A DNA stretch of 64,000 nucleotides from Herbidospora solisilvae (GCF_009901565.1 NZ_WXEW01000005.1:62001-126000), one strand, 5' to 3'. Shown: positions 34,486 through 43,326, counted from the first letter of the stretch. The notes: a model not told the origin generated them from the letters alone. Translations and numbers: made by a program.

Positions 34486-35130
34486 TCAGGCGGCGTGCGC
34501 GTAGTCAAGACGCGCCAGGATCCGTTCTCGTACCGCCGGCCATTCAGAGCGCAGGATCGAGTAATACGCCGTATCTCGGACCGTGTTGTCGGCGCCTCGG
34601 CTGTCCGCTCGCCGCACACCGTCGAGGTGTGCGCCGAGGGCCTCGATGGCGGCCCGGGATCGGTTGTTGCGTACGTCTGCCTTGAGAGTTATCCGGTGGA
34701 CCTGCCACGTCTCGAACGCGTGGGAGAGCAAGAGATACTTGGCCTCCCGGTTGACACCCGTGCCCTGGGCGGAGGCGCCCAGCCAGGTGTAACCGATGTC
34801 CGCGACCGACGGGACCTCGCCCACCACGCCTTTGGTACCCGGCGGCCAGGGCATGGGCCCCTGCCAGTACTCCAGGTGCATCAGACGGGTGGCACCGACC
34901 ACGCGGTCGGTGTGCAGCCACCGGATGGCGAAGGGCATCGTGCGGCCCTCCGCCTGCTCAGCCAGAGCGGCCTCGACGTACGAGACCATCTCCTCCCGGC
35001 CTGCGGGAACGCGAGTAAACGAGTACGTCGCGCGGTCCTCGCTCGCCGCGGCGACAAGATCGTCGACGGCCGCGAGGGTGAGCGGTTCCAGGCGCACGAA
35101 GCGCCCGGACAGGGTGACAAAAGCGGGCAT
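34486..35130 (-). CDS. RimJ/RimL-type GNAT acetyltransferase
   Basis: 214 aa from ATG 35130. It begins PAFVTLSGRFVRLEPLTLAAVDDLVAA, the usual start of the RimJ/RimL group. The acetyl-CoA region reads DIGYTWLGASAQGTGVNREAKYLLLSHAFETW, followed by VHRITLKADVRNNRSRAAIEALGAHLDGVRR, the classic N-x-x-S-x-x-x-x-E-x-x-G motif. A start at 35157 (nine more residues) is possible; neither has a strong ribosome site. Substrate unknown; the group includes ribosomal-protein and antibiotic acetyltransferases. Confidence 0.86.
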   Translation of the reverse strand: MPAFVTLSGRFVRLEPLTLAAVDDLVAAASEDRATYSFTRVPAGREEMVSYVEAALAEQAEGRTMPFAIRWLHTDRVVGATRLMHLEYWQGPMPWPPGTKGVVGEVPSVADIGYTWLGASAQGTGVNREAKYLLLSHAFETWQVHRITLKADVRNNRSRAAIEALGAHLDGVRRADSRGADNTVRDTAYYSILRSEWPAVRERILARLDYAHAA

Positions 35131-35292
35131 GAGCACATGATGGGGTCTGGACGACATGTCTGGTGCCAAATGACACACGACATCTTGTGGAACCCCAGGT
35201 TGAGCGCCCACCATAGCCATAAAACCGCAGGTCAGAGGTGTTTCTTCGCGGCCTCGCCACGGCCGCCGAGAGTAAAGATTCGACAAAGATCG

Positions 35293-36603
35293 TCAGCGCG
35301 CCGGAGCGGGTGCCAGGAACATCCTCCTTCGAGCTCTCGACGGCTCCTTCGTGGTCAGTCCGCCGAGGGCTTCCTCCAGGTAGTCGAGCGATTCGGCCAC
35401 CCACGGGAGCGACAGCGGATCGGATCCGTGCAACGCCGCGAGACGCTGTTCGGCGGTCTCGCCGTACAGCAGGGAGGTGGCCACGCGGACCCGCGCCGAA
35501 CGGGGCTCGTCGCCGAACGCGGTGCCCGGCAGCACGCCGACGCCGTGGCGGTCGAGCAGGGTCCGGGCCAGCTCGTCGGAGCTGTCGAAACCGGGCATCT
35601 GCGGATAGAGGTAGAACCCGCCCTGCGGCACGTCCACCTTCGCGCCCGCGCGCGCGAACCGGTCGGCGACCGCGCGGGCCACGGTGGCGTGCAGCCGCCG
35701 TGAGTCGTCGATACGTTCCACGATCTCCTCGGGCTCGGCGAACGCGTACGCGGCGGCGTGCTGCACCGGCGCGGCCGGGGCCGACCAGATCTCACTGGCG
35801 ACCGCGAGCAGCCGCTGGCGCAGCGCCCACCCGCCGGGCGTGTGCGGCAACCGGGCCACGCCGATCCGCCAGCCGCCCAGCGCGAGCGACTTGCTCAGGC
35901 CGCTGGTGATGACGGTGCGTTCGGGCGCCACGTCGGCCGGGCTCAGGAACGGGGTGGCGTGCGGGTCGTGCACGAGGTCGCGGTAGATCTCGTCGGAGAT
36001 GATGACCAAATCGAGCTCGCGGGCGACCTCGGCCAGGCGCCGGACCGTCTCCGGCCGGGCCAGGCGGCCGGTCGGGTTGTCCGGGAGCGTGACGAGCACC
36101 GAGCGGACCGTCCGGCCCTGCGCGCGGGCGTGCAGCACCGCCGATCTGACCTGGTCGGGGTCGGGCACCCCGCCCTCGCCGGCCGGGGTCGGCACCAGGA
36201 TCGGGCGCACCCCCACGATCTCGGCCTGGGCGGCGTAACTCACCCAGCTCGGCATCGGCAGCACCATGTCCCCGGGAGACCTCCACTCGCCCGGGTCGGC
36301 GCCGATGGCGACCAGCAGGCCGAACAGCAGCGACTTGCTGCCCGGTCCGCAGACCACCAGGTCGGGGTCGGTCGGCAGCTCACGCCGCGACCAGTAGCCG
36401 GCCGCCGCCTCGCGCAGCGCGGCCAGACCCGCGACCTCGCCGTAGCCGTTGCTGGCCCCCGCGTCGGCGAGCCGGGCCAGCAGAGCCGGGTGTACGGGCA
36501 GCCCGGCCTCACCGAAAGCCAGGTGCAGCACCCGCTCCCCGGATCTCCGTCTTCGGGCGATGTCTTCGTTCGCGGCCAGAGTCGCCGAAAGTGTGACGTG
36601 CAT
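35293..36603 (-). CDS. PLP-dependent class I/II aminotransferase
   Basis: A 436-aa fold-type I aminotransferase. Motifs: LAFGEAGLPVHPALLARLADAG start, GYGEVAGLAALREAAAGYWSRR, PGSKSLLFGLL, the N-P-T-G in LPDNPTGRLARPETV, D in LVIISDEIYRDLV, and the PLP lysine in TSGLSKSLALGGWRIG. The final arginine-containing RVRVATSLLYG binds the substrate carboxylate. ATG 36603 has AGGAGGAAT just upstream, so it should be well translated. It is divergent from a LysR-type regulator with a perfect palindrome between them. Amino-acid substrate not determinable. Confidence 0.9.
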   Translation of the reverse strand: MHVTLSATLAANEDIARRRRSGERVLHLAFGEAGLPVHPALLARLADAGASNGYGEVAGLAALREAAAGYWSRRELPTDPDLVVCGPGSKSLLFGLLVAIGADPGEWRSPGDMVLPMPSWVSYAAQAEIVGVRPILVPTPAGEGGVPDPDQVRSAVLHARAQGRTVRSVLVTLPDNPTGRLARPETVRRLAEVARELDLVIISDEIYRDLVHDPHATPFLSPADVAPERTVITSGLSKSLALGGWRIGVARLPHTPGGWALRQRLLAVASEIWSAPAAPVQHAAAYAFAEPEEIVERIDDSRRLHATVARAVADRFARAGAKVDVPQGGFYLYPQMPGFDSSDELARTLLDRHGVGVLPGTAFGDEPRSARVRVATSLLYGETAEQRLAALHGSDPLSLPWVAESLDYLEEALGGLTTKEPSRARRRMFLAPAPAR

Positions 36604-36629
36604 ACTGATTCCTCCTGAATGCTGTGGAA

Positions 36630-36652
36630 CGTACCCACCTTGTGTGGGTACG
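36630..36652. promoter_or_regulatory. Perfect inverted repeat between aminotransferase and LysR gene
   Basis: CGTACCCAC (36630-36638), spacer CTTGT, GTGGGTACG (36644-36652), in the 97-bp divergent promoter region. It sits 27 bp from the aminotransferase start and 48 bp from the regulator start. Probable operator for the LysR-type protein. Confidence 0.6.
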
Positions 36653-36700
36653 GGCATCAGGACAAGCGAGGCTTTTCGGTGCCGGGCATAAGGAGATCCG

Positions 36701-37645
36701 ATGCTGGATCTGCGGCGTTTGACGTTGTTCTGCGAGTTCGCCCGGAGGGGCAGTATCGCCGCCGCGGCCGCGTCCCTCGGCTACAGCGCGTCGGCGGTGT
36801 CGCAGCAGCTCGCGGCCCTGGAACGGGAGGCCGGCGCGGCCCTCATCGACCGGACCAGCCACAGTGCGGAACTCACCGACGCCGGGCGGCGGCTGGTCGT
36901 GCACGCCGAACGCATCCTGGCGATGGTCGAGACGGCCGAGTCGGACCTGTCGGCACATGCCGGCACGCCGACCGGGCGGGTCGTCATCACGGCGTTCCCG
37001 ACCGCCGCCGTCGCCTTCGCGCCCGCGCTCGCCCAGTCGCTGCGGCGGCACAAGCAACTCGCCCTGCGGTTGTCGCAGAGCCGGTCGGGCCGGGGCATGC
37101 GCGAGGTCGAGTCGGGCGAGGCCGACATCGCGCTCGTGGACGACTGGTGGGGGCGGGTGCGGCGGCGTGAGACGCTCACCGTGTTCCCGCTGCTGCGCGA
37201 CCCGCTGGTCCTGGTGGTGCCGCGCAGACATCGGCTGGCCAACCTCGACGAGCCGGTCGACCCCGCCCAGCTGCGCGACGAGGCGTGGATGGCCACCCCC
37301 GAGGGCGAGCCGTCCCGCACCGCCGTCGACCGGCTGCTCACCGAGGTCGGCGGCGCGCCGCCCGTGGCCTGGGAGTTCGAGGGCCTCGGTACGATCCTGA
37401 GCCTGGTCGCCAAGGGGATAGGGATCGCCGCGGTGCCCGCCCTGTGCCTGGCCGCCGGGGTGCGCGGAGTGGTGGTCAGGGAGTTCCCCGGCGAACCCGT
37501 CGAGCGTGTCATCACCGCCGTGGCGCGCGAGTCGTCGGTGCACCGGGCCTCGGTGGCGGCCTCCCTCCGGGCGCTGCACGTCGCCGCCCGCTATCTGGCC
37601 AGTGATCTCGGCTATCTGACCCCCACGAACGGGTTCGCCGACTAG
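36701..37645 (+). CDS. LysR-family transcriptional regulator
   Basis: 314 aa. The N-terminal helix-turn-helix is RLTLFCEFARRGSIAAAAASLGYSASAVSQQLAALEREAGAALIDR. The substrate-binding domain (90-300) has the two-lobe pattern, with VVITAFPTAAVAFAPAL, GEADIALVDDWWGR, PLVLVVPRRHRLA and GLGTILSLVAKGIGIAAVPALCL. It is divergent from the aminotransferase gene, the likely target; the 23-bp palindrome between them is the likely binding site. Followed after 9 bp by rnhB. Confidence 0.93.
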   Translation: MLDLRRLTLFCEFARRGSIAAAAASLGYSASAVSQQLAALEREAGAALIDRTSHSAELTDAGRRLVVHAERILAMVETAESDLSAHAGTPTGRVVITAFPTAAVAFAPALAQSLRRHKQLALRLSQSRSGRGMREVESGEADIALVDDWWGRVRRRETLTVFPLLRDPLVLVVPRRHRLANLDEPVDPAQLRDEAWMATPEGEPSRTAVDRLLTEVGGAPPVAWEFEGLGTILSLVAKGIGIAAVPALCLAAGVRGVVVREFPGEPVERVITAVARESSVHRASVAASLRALHVAARYLASDLGYLTPTNGFAD

Positions 37646-37654
37646 GTTTGGCCG

Positions 37655-38317
37655 GTGCCGTCGTACACACTCGAACGCCTGCTCACCACGGGAAGCAACA
37701 AGATCGTCGCCGGGGTCGACGAGGTCGGCCGGGGCGCCTGGGCCGGGCCGGTTTCGGTGTGCGCCGTGGTGACCGACTTCAGCGATCCGCCCGAGGGGCT
37801 GACCGACTCCAAGATGCTCGCGCCCGGCCGGCGTGAGGCGATGGTGTCCGTCCTGGAGTCGTGGGTGGTCGGGTTCGGGCACGGCGAGGCCTCGGTCGAG
37901 GAGATCGACACCCTCGGGATGACCGAGGCGCTGCGGCGGGCCGCCCGGCGGGCGCTGGAGGCGCTGCCGGTCAAGCCCGACGTGGTGATCCTGGACGGGA
38001 AACACGACTACCTCGGCGCGCCGTGGGCGGTGCGCTGCGAGATCAAGGGCGACCTGAACTGCGTGTCGGTGGCGGCGGCGTCGGTGCTGGCGAAGGTGCG
38101 GCGCGACCTGTTCATGGCCACCCTCGACGACGTCTACGGGTTCGCCGAGAACGCCGGTTACCCGTCGCCGGCGCACCAGGCCGCGCTGGCCGAACACGGG
38201 CCGGGGGAACACCACCGGTTGTCGTGGTCCTACCTCGACGACCTGCCGAAGTGGCGGCACCTGAAGCGGCACCGCGACCCCGCGGTCGGAGAAGGGCAGC
38301 TCAGCCTCGGGTTCTGA
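37655..38317 (+). CDS. rnhB: Ribonuclease HII
   Basis: 220 aa. Removes ribonucleotides and RNA primers from DNA. Catalytic acidic residues are in [14 protein letters not shown] (D and E), DGKHDYLG (D) and the later [17 protein letters not shown] (K-x-x-R-D) region; [24 protein letters not shown] is the family C-terminal signature. GTG start at 37655. It follows the LysR gene closely but is functionally unrelated. The final 17 bp overlap the convergent potassium-channel gene. Confidence 0.96.
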   Translation: MPSYTLERLLTTGSNKIVAGVDEVGRGAWAGPVSVCAVVTDFSDPPEGLTDSKMLAPGRREAMVSVLESWVVGFGHGEASVEEIDTLGMTEALRRAARRALEALPVKPDVVILDGKHDYLGAPWAVRCEIKGDLNCVSVAAASVLAKVRRDLFMATLDDVYGFAENAGYPSPAHQAALAEHGPGEHHRLSWSYLDDLPKWRHLKRHRDPAVGEGQLSLGF

Positions 38318-38942
38318 GCATCTCCTTCAGTTCGCCGATCTCCTTCAACGCCTCGCGGAGCAGCTTCTCTGTGTCGTCGCCGGTGTCGAACCTGCGGCCG
38401 AACCAGGAGGCCAGCGTCGCCGTCACCACACCCAGCAGCGCGACGCCGCCGAGCATCAGGGCCGAGCCGATGAGGCGGCCGTCGGGGGTGACGGGATAGG
38501 TGTCGCCGTAGCCGGTGGTCGTCATCGTGGTGACGGCCCACCAGGTGGCGTCGCCGAAGGTCAGGATGTTCGCGCCGGGGGCGTCGCGTTCGGCGCGCAG
38601 GACCGCGAGGCTGGCGGCCAGGCCGAGCACGACCGTGGTCGTGGCGGTGAAGGTCAGCACCTTGCGCTGGAAGCCGAGCCGCCGTTGCAGCATGCGCAGC
38701 GGCATCATCAGCGGCAGCAGGATGACCAGCAGGTCGAGGACGTTGTCTTTGGCGAACGCCTTCTTGTCGCCGGCCCGCACGAAGCGCGTGACGTATTCGG
38801 CCAGGAACAACAACCAGCAGCCGAGCTGGGCGAGCCAGCAGGTCAGCTTCCAGTCATAGGGGATGTGCGGGAAGAGGATCGGGGTCGCGTACGCGACCAG
38901 GAAGACGCCCGCGAAGACGAGCATTCGCCACTCGGCCCTCAT
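38301..38942 (-). CDS. Two-pore-type voltage-gated-like potassium channel
   Basis: A 213-aa membrane protein. Several transmembrane helices (about 8-25, 38-56, 70-90, 98-115) precede a pore loop with the selectivity filter [15 protein letters not shown], then the inner helix ([25 protein letters not shown]). It ends with a cytoplasmic coiled coil ([17 protein letters not shown]), a likely tetramerisation helix. ATG 38942 chosen over the TTG at 38951. It overlaps the rnhB end. Confidence 0.9.
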   Translation of the reverse strand: MRAEWRMLVFAGVFLVAYATPILFPHIPYDWKLTCWLAQLGCWLLFLAEYVTRFVRAGDKKAFAKDNVLDLLVILLPLMMPLRMLQRRLGFQRKVLTFTATTTVVLGLAASLAVLRAERDAPGANILTFGDATWWAVTTMTTTGYGDTYPVTPDGRLIGSALMLGGVALLGVVTATLASWFGRRFDTGDDTEKLLREALKEIGELKEMLRTRG

Positions 38943-38992
38943 GGCGGTCAAGTCTAAGCGGGCGCCTCTGTTTTTCTGGGCAGGTTCAGAGC

Positions 38993-39029
38993 GCGAGACA
39001 CAGCCGGCCTCCGGCCGTCTGTGTCTCGC
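38993..39029 (-). terminator. Hairpin after SCO5389-like gene (hairpin family copy 3)
   Basis: A perfect 11-bp stem (38993-39003 with 39019-39029) plus an inner CCGGCC/GGCCG stem around TCC. It lies 21 bp downstream of the stop at 39051 in transcript direction. Same layout as copies at 2329 and 4351, with paired base changes. Confidence 0.6.
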
Positions 39030-39050
39030 TTTGCCCTGGTCAACGCGCTA

Positions 39051-39437
39051 CTAGCAGTCGACGAGCTCCGGCTGCTGGTTGAGGATCTGGGCGCGCGCGG
39101 TGGTGAAGTCGGCCAGTTCGGCGGTCGCCGACGGGTCGAACACGGCCACGCGGTGGCAGTTCTGGAACGCCAGCTTCACCTGGAAGTGGCGTTCCAGCGC
39201 GCCCCGCATGGCGTCACTGGCGAGGCAGCGCAGGAGCTGCCCCCGGGCCGCCTCGTCGGGCGGCGGGACCTGGTTGTCGGCGAAGGTCGCGCCCGACTCG
39301 GTCCGCGTTCTGACCAGCTCGCTGATCAGCCCCCATGCGTACGGCAACGAGTCGCGGACGCAGGCCACGAAGGCCGCATCGTCCACGTCACCGGCCCTGG
39401 CCTGGTCGAGCAGATCGTTCGGAACGGTCAGCGACAT
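39051..39437 (-). CDS. SCO5389-family hypothetical protein
   Basis: 128 aa. I recognise the conserved actinomycete pattern FVACVRDSLPYAWGLISELV, FADNQVPPPDEAARGQLLRCLASDAMRGALERHF and LAFQNCHRVAVF, with the RAQILNQQPELVDC end. Four cysteines are spaced through the protein and include a terminal one. It is conserved next to the MinD/CooC-like ATPase gene (35 bp upstream here), so the two probably work together. Function unknown. Confidence 0.8.
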   Translation of the reverse strand: MSLTVPNDLLDQARAGDVDDAAFVACVRDSLPYAWGLISELVRTRTESGATFADNQVPPPDEAARGQLLRCLASDAMRGALERHFQVKLAFQNCHRVAVFDPSATAELADFTTARAQILNQQPELVDC

Positions 39438-39472
39438 GAGGCTTTCTCCTCTCGGTTGGGGCGTATACGACG

Positions 39473-40399
39473 TTATGCCAAGGCGGCGTCCCCGAAAATG
39501 AATCCGGGATCGATCTGGTCGGCCAGATCCACGCCGGTCGCCTTGTTCGCCCAGGCGCGCGCGTTGCGCAGGTGGAACTCGTGCGCCTGACGGCCGAACT
39601 TCGCCCAGTCCTTCTCGGCCGCGTCGACTCGGTCGAGCAGGGTCTGGAGGCCGGCGAGGTTCCCGGGCTCCAGGTCGTTCAGGGTGAAGGCACGGCCTTG
39701 TTCCATGGCCCGTACGGCCGGGCTGTGGTCGAGGCAGGTGAGCAGGTCGGGGCCGACCTGGTCGTGCAGGAACGCGCGGTCGTCGGCGGTCTGGACCTTG
39801 TTGCCGACCACCGCGACGGCGACGTCGAACTCGGCGGCGTACTCCTGGTACTGCCGGTAGACGCTCACGCCCTGGCGGGTGGGCTCGACCACGAGGAAGG
39901 TGACGTCGAACTTGGTGAACATGCCGCTGGCGAACGAGTCGGCCCCGGCGGTCATGTCGACCACGACGTACTCACCCGGACCGTCGACCAGGTGGTTCAG
40001 GTAGAGCTCGACCGCGCCGACCTTCGAGTGGTAGCAGGCCACCCCGAGGTCGGTCTCGCTGAAGGGGCCGGTCGCCATCAGGCGCAGGCCCTCGACCTCG
40101 ACCGACGGGAAGAACGGGTCGTCGAGGGTGAGCAGGCGCGAGCCCCGGCCGGGCGGGGTCGTCTTGACCATGGCCGCCGCCGAGGGGATGCGCGGGTTGT
40201 CGCCGCGCAGGTGGTCCTTGATCTCGGTGAGCATGCCGCCGAGCGGACGGGGCTGCTCCGCGCCGAGAACGAGCGCGAGATGCTGGTTGATGTCGGCGTC
40301 GATCGCCACGACCCGGGCGCGGGTGGCCACGTAGCGGGCGAAAAGCGAGGAAAGGGTGGTCTTGCCGCTGCCGCCCTTGCCGACGAAGGCAACACGCAC
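39473..40399 (-). CDS. MinD/ParA/CooC-type deviant Walker ATPase
   Basis: 308 aa from GTG 40399 (GGGAG 8 nt upstream). The N-terminal P-loop is VAFVGKGGSGKTTLSSLFARYV, a deviant Walker A with the signature first lysine (G-K-G-G-x-G-K-T-T), then VVAIDADINQHLALVLG (Walker A'). Walker B-like EYVVVDMTAGADSFASGMF and VTFLVVEPTRQGVSVYRQY follow. This is closest to CooC, the nickel-insertion ATPase of CO dehydrogenase, rather than to ParA, but no CODH gene is near. It forms an operon with the SCO5389-like gene. A Zur/Fur-like palindrome lies just upstream, which would fit a metal-related role. Confidence 0.82.
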   Translation of the reverse strand: MRVAFVGKGGSGKTTLSSLFARYVATRARVVAIDADINQHLALVLGAEQPRPLGGMLTEIKDHLRGDNPRIPSAAAMVKTTPPGRGSRLLTLDDPFFPSVEVEGLRLMATGPFSETDLGVACYHSKVGAVELYLNHLVDGPGEYVVVDMTAGADSFASGMFTKFDVTFLVVEPTRQGVSVYRQYQEYAAEFDVAVAVVGNKVQTADDRAFLHDQVGPDLLTCLDHSPAVRAMEQGRAFTLNDLEPGNLAGLQTLLDRVDAAEKDWAKFGRQAHEFHLRNARAWANKATGVDLADQIDPGFIFGDAALA

Positions 40400-40423
40400 G
40401 GGTGGTCTCCCTGATCACGATGA

Positions 40424-40444
40424 TGAAAACGATTGTCGTAATCA
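40424..40444. promoter_or_regulatory. Zur/Fur-like palindrome upstream of CooC-type ATPase
   Basis: A 21-bp AT-rich imperfect palindrome (TGAAAACGATT at its left end; 7 of 10 positions pair), 25 bp before the GTG. It resembles actinobacterial Zur boxes (TGAAAA-x-GATT core) and stands out from the GC-rich surroundings. Assignment by eye. Confidence 0.35.
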
Positions 40445-40459
40445 GTGTGCCATGGATCT

Positions 40460-41980
40460 TCAGGTCTGCGTGGGCGAGTAGGCCCGGAAGACCCGGAGCA
40501 ATGTGGGCCGCATGCGGTCCCATTCGGCGGCGGTGGTCGTCCAGGTGAGAACCGTTGTGGTGGTTTCGGTGGAGATGACGCGCCGATATTGGTGGTACGT
40601 CTGCCCCTTCACCAGGTGTGTGTCTCGCGCGTTACGAACCTGGCGCCAGGTGAACTCCCAATCGGCCGCCGACCCGAGCTTCGACCCGACGGTCTTCAGG
40701 CGCAGTTTCCTGTACGCCTCCACGTTGGGATAGAGGATCGCCTCGGCCTCGTGGAGGGCGGCCAGCGGATCGGTGCCGACCTGGTTCGTCACCTCTATCG
40801 ACAGGTGACCGCGCTTGCGGGGGTCGACCCACCAGACGGCGTACTCCCCGACGGTGCGTTTCCACGTGCGGGGCGCCATGGCGTGCCAGCCGGCCGGGGA
40901 GTCGTAGGGGACCAGCCGGAACCGCAGCGTGTCGACCGGCGAGGGTGACGGCGAGGGCAGCACGACGGGCGCGGTGGTCGGGTCGGTCGCGGCGGTGCGG
41001 GTGGTGATGACCGTCGAGTCGGGACGTAACAGCGCCCACCCGCTGACCGCGCCCGCGATGACGACGACGGCCGCGCCGACCGCGATGAACCGCATGCGCG
41101 TGCCGCCCCGCACCGGCTTCGGCGCGGGCGGGGCCGACGGCGGCTCGAACGCCGCGAGCAGTTCGTCGGCCGCCTCATGGGACGGACGCCGCTTCGGGTC
41201 GCGCGCCAGCAGCGCCGCGAGCACCGGCCGCAGCTCCTCGGGAGCGGCCGACACGTCGACGTCCTTCGCGGGGGTGCGCGGCTTCTCCTGCGGCAGCGCC
41301 GGCGGCTTGCCGGTGACCGCGAAATAGAGCGAGGCGCCCAGCGACCACAGGTCGGCGGTCTCCCTGACCGGCGCGTCTGGATCGATGCGTTCCGGCGCCC
41401 GGAACGCGGCCGCCGACCGCGCCGAGCTCCACGACTCGCCGTGGGCGGGCGACCGCTCGCCCACCCGCTTGGCGAACACCGGGTCGGCCGCCACCGAGCC
41501 CACGCCGAAGTCGGCCAGCACCACCCGGCCGTCATGCCCGACCAGGATGTTCGCGGGCCGCACGTCGCCGTGCCTGACCCCGGCCGCGTGGGCCACCGTG
41601 AGGGCGGCGAGGGCGGTCCTGATGACGTACGCGGCCTTGGGCACCTCCAGCGGCCCGTCACTCGCCACGATCCCGTCGAGCGACCTGGAGCGGGCCAGCT
41701 CCATGACGACGTACAGCGTGTCGTCCTCTTCTGCGACGTCGAAGACGGAGGCGATGCCGGGGTGCCGCAGCCGCTCGGCCTGCCGCGACTCCCGCGCGAT
41801 GCGCTGCTGCAGGGCGGTCAGGCGGCTCTCCCGCAACCCGGCGGGGAGCAGCACCTCACGGACGGCCACCGGGCGGTCGAGCAGGTCGTCGTGGCCTTCC
41901 CAGACGATGCCCGTGTTGCCCTGGCCGAGCGCCCGGACGAGCCGGTACCGCTTGACTACGAGCTGCCCCGGACTTCCCAT
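40460..41980 (-). CDS. Membrane serine/threonine protein kinase-like protein with altered lysines
   Basis: 506 aa. The kinase domain (about 10-265) has glycine loop LGQGNTGIVWEG, a helix-C Glu (ARESRQAERL), DFG (LADFGVGS) and APE (FRAPERI). But the VAIK lysine is Arg (VAVREV) and the catalytic loop reads HGDVRPAN instead of HRDxKPxN, so both lysines are arginine. A Pro-rich juxtamembrane segment, one transmembrane helix (about 295-312) and an external C-terminal domain (about 350-506, Trp-rich) follow. The substitution pattern recurs in actinomycetes; activity may be reduced or absent. Monocistronic; divergence from neighbours is not clear. Confidence 0.85.
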   Translation of the reverse strand: MGSPGQLVVKRYRLVRALGQGNTGIVWEGHDDLLDRPVAVREVLLPAGLRESRLTALQQRIARESRQAERLRHPGIASVFDVAEEDDTLYVVMELARSRSLDGIVASDGPLEVPKAAYVIRTALAALTVAHAAGVRHGDVRPANILVGHDGRVVLADFGVGSVAADPVFAKRVGERSPAHGESWSSARSAAAFRAPERIDPDAPVRETADLWSLGASLYFAVTGKPPALPQEKPRTPAKDVDVSAAPEELRPVLAALLARDPKRRPSHEAADELLAAFEPPSAPPAPKPVRGGTRMRFIAVGAAVVVIAGAVSGWALLRPDSTVITTRTAATDPTTAPVVLPSPSPSPVDTLRFRLVPYDSPAGWHAMAPRTWKRTVGEYAVWWVDPRKRGHLSIEVTNQVGTDPLAALHEAEAILYPNVEAYRKLRLKTVGSKLGSAADWEFTWRQVRNARDTHLVKGQTYHQYRRVISTETTTTVLTWTTTAAEWDRMRPTLLRVFRAYSPTQT

Positions 41981-42058
41981 AAAGCCTGCCTCTGCACACC
42001 CGGGCCTCTATAGGAGTCGGAGTCTTCCACAACTAATGGGGCTTAGGTGAGGTATGTG

Positions 42059-42451
42059 TCACAGGGTCGGCAAAGACCCTCCGGCGAGGTGGGCCAGGGT
42101 CACTCCGGTGAGGACGCGGGTCTCGTTCTCGCGCAGCGCCGCCCAGACCTTCTCCAGCGGCTCGGAGGCGCCGAAGAACGCCTCGTGGTCCTGTGGCACC
42201 CCCTCGATCACCACGATGACCTCGGCGAGCGTGATCTGGTCGGCGGGCCGGGCGAGCCAGTAGCCGCCGTCGGGGCCGCGCTGGCTGTGGATCAGTCCCG
42301 CGCGGCGCAGTTGCAGCAGGATGTTGTCCAGGAAGCGGCGCGGGATGCGCTGGGCGGTCGAGATGCGTTCCGCCGGGACGGGCCCCGGAGGGGCGGCCGC
42401 GAGTTCGGCCGCCGCCCGGAGCGCGTAATGGGTGCGTGCTGACAGGCGCAT
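42059..42451 (-). CDS. Rrf2-family transcriptional repressor (no Fe-S cysteines)
   Basis: 130 aa. The Rrf2 winged helix reads MRLSARTHYALRAAAELA, ISTAQRIPRRFLDNILLQLRRAGLIHSQRGPDGGYWLARP and ITLAEVIVVIEG. It contains no cysteine, so it cannot carry the [2Fe-2S] cluster of IscR/NsrR and belongs to the CymR-like cluster-free group. It is the last gene of the ABC operon (5 bp after the permease stop). A 17-bp palindrome at the operon promoter (45197-45213) is a candidate binding site, giving autoregulated control, presumably by sulfur status (inference). Confidence 0.9.
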   Translation of the reverse strand: MRLSARTHYALRAAAELAAAPPGPVPAERISTAQRIPRRFLDNILLQLRRAGLIHSQRGPDGGYWLARPADQITLAEVIVVIEGVPQDHEAFFGASEPLEKVWAALRENETRVLTGVTLAHLAGGSLPTL

Positions 42452-42456
42452 GCCTG

Positions 42457-43326
42457 TCAGCCGATCCGCTGGTCCAGACCCCAGCGGCGACGCAGCGCGT
42501 TGTCCGCCGCGCCGAAGAGCACGTCGACCACGATGCCGATGAGCAGAATGATGATCATCGTGGCCAGCAGGCGGGCCGAGTCGGCCAGCTCTCGGGCGTA
42601 GTGGAGCTGCTCGCCCAGTGAGGGCTGGTTGGCGATGATCACCAGGATCTCGCCCGCCATCAGCGACCGCCACGCGAACGCCCAGCCCTGCTTCAGCCCC
42701 GCCAGGAACGACGGCAGCGAGGCGGGCAGGATCAGGTGCCGATAGAGGGAGATCCGCCGCAGCCCGAGCACGTGCCCGGCTCGGAGCAGGATCGGCGGCG
42801 TGTAGTCGACGCCGGTGATGAGGCCGTTGGCGATGGACGGCGCCGCACCGAGCACGACCACGAAGGTGATCGCGTTCTCGGTGAGGCCGAACAGCAGGAT
42901 GGCGAGCGGGAACCAGGCGATCGACGGCATCGTCTGGAGACCGGTGATCAGCGACCCGAACGCCGCCCGGAGCAGCTTGACCCGGGAGACGGCCGCGCCG
43001 ATGACGACGCCGACCACGATGGCCAGCAGGAAGCCCGACACGGCCCGGCGCATCGTGGTGGCGATGGCGTGCCAGAACTCGCCCTCGCCCAGGCGGGTGC
43101 CGAGCTCGCCCAGGGCGGTGACCGGTCCGGCGAAGACGTACTCGGGCCAGAACTCGGCCAGCACGACCGCTTCCCAGATGGCCAGCACGATCGAGACGGC
43201 CAGCAGCATGGGCCACACGCGGCCCCAGATCGCGGCCGGGATGTTGCGCTTGGCCTTGACCTGGATCTCGAGCGCGTCGAGACCGGCGATCTGCGCGTTG
43301 ATCTTTTCGGGGGTGTCAACGGCCAT
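42457..43326 (-). CDS. SsuC/TauC-type ABC transporter permease
   Basis: A 289-aa inner-membrane permease. Six or so hydrophobic helices; the EAA loop is FGSLITGLQTMPSIAWFPLAILLFGLTENAITFVVVLGAAPSIANGLITG with the later coupling region LGLRRISLYRHLILPASLPSFLAGLKQGWAFAWRSLMAGE, both typical of the nitrate/sulfonate/taurine (NitT/TauT) family. Its start overlaps the ATPase gene by 11 bp. A long cytoplasmic N-terminus (about 30 residues) precedes the first helix. Confidence 0.92.
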   Translation of the reverse strand: MAVDTPEKINAQIAGLDALEIQVKAKRNIPAAIWGRVWPMLLAVSIVLAIWEAVVLAEFWPEYVFAGPVTALGELGTRLGEGEFWHAIATTMRRAVSGFLLAIVVGVVIGAAVSRVKLLRAAFGSLITGLQTMPSIAWFPLAILLFGLTENAITFVVVLGAAPSIANGLITGVDYTPPILLRAGHVLGLRRISLYRHLILPASLPSFLAGLKQGWAFAWRSLMAGEILVIIANQPSLGEQLHYARELADSARLLATMIIILLIGIVVDVLFGAADNALRRRWGLDQRIG

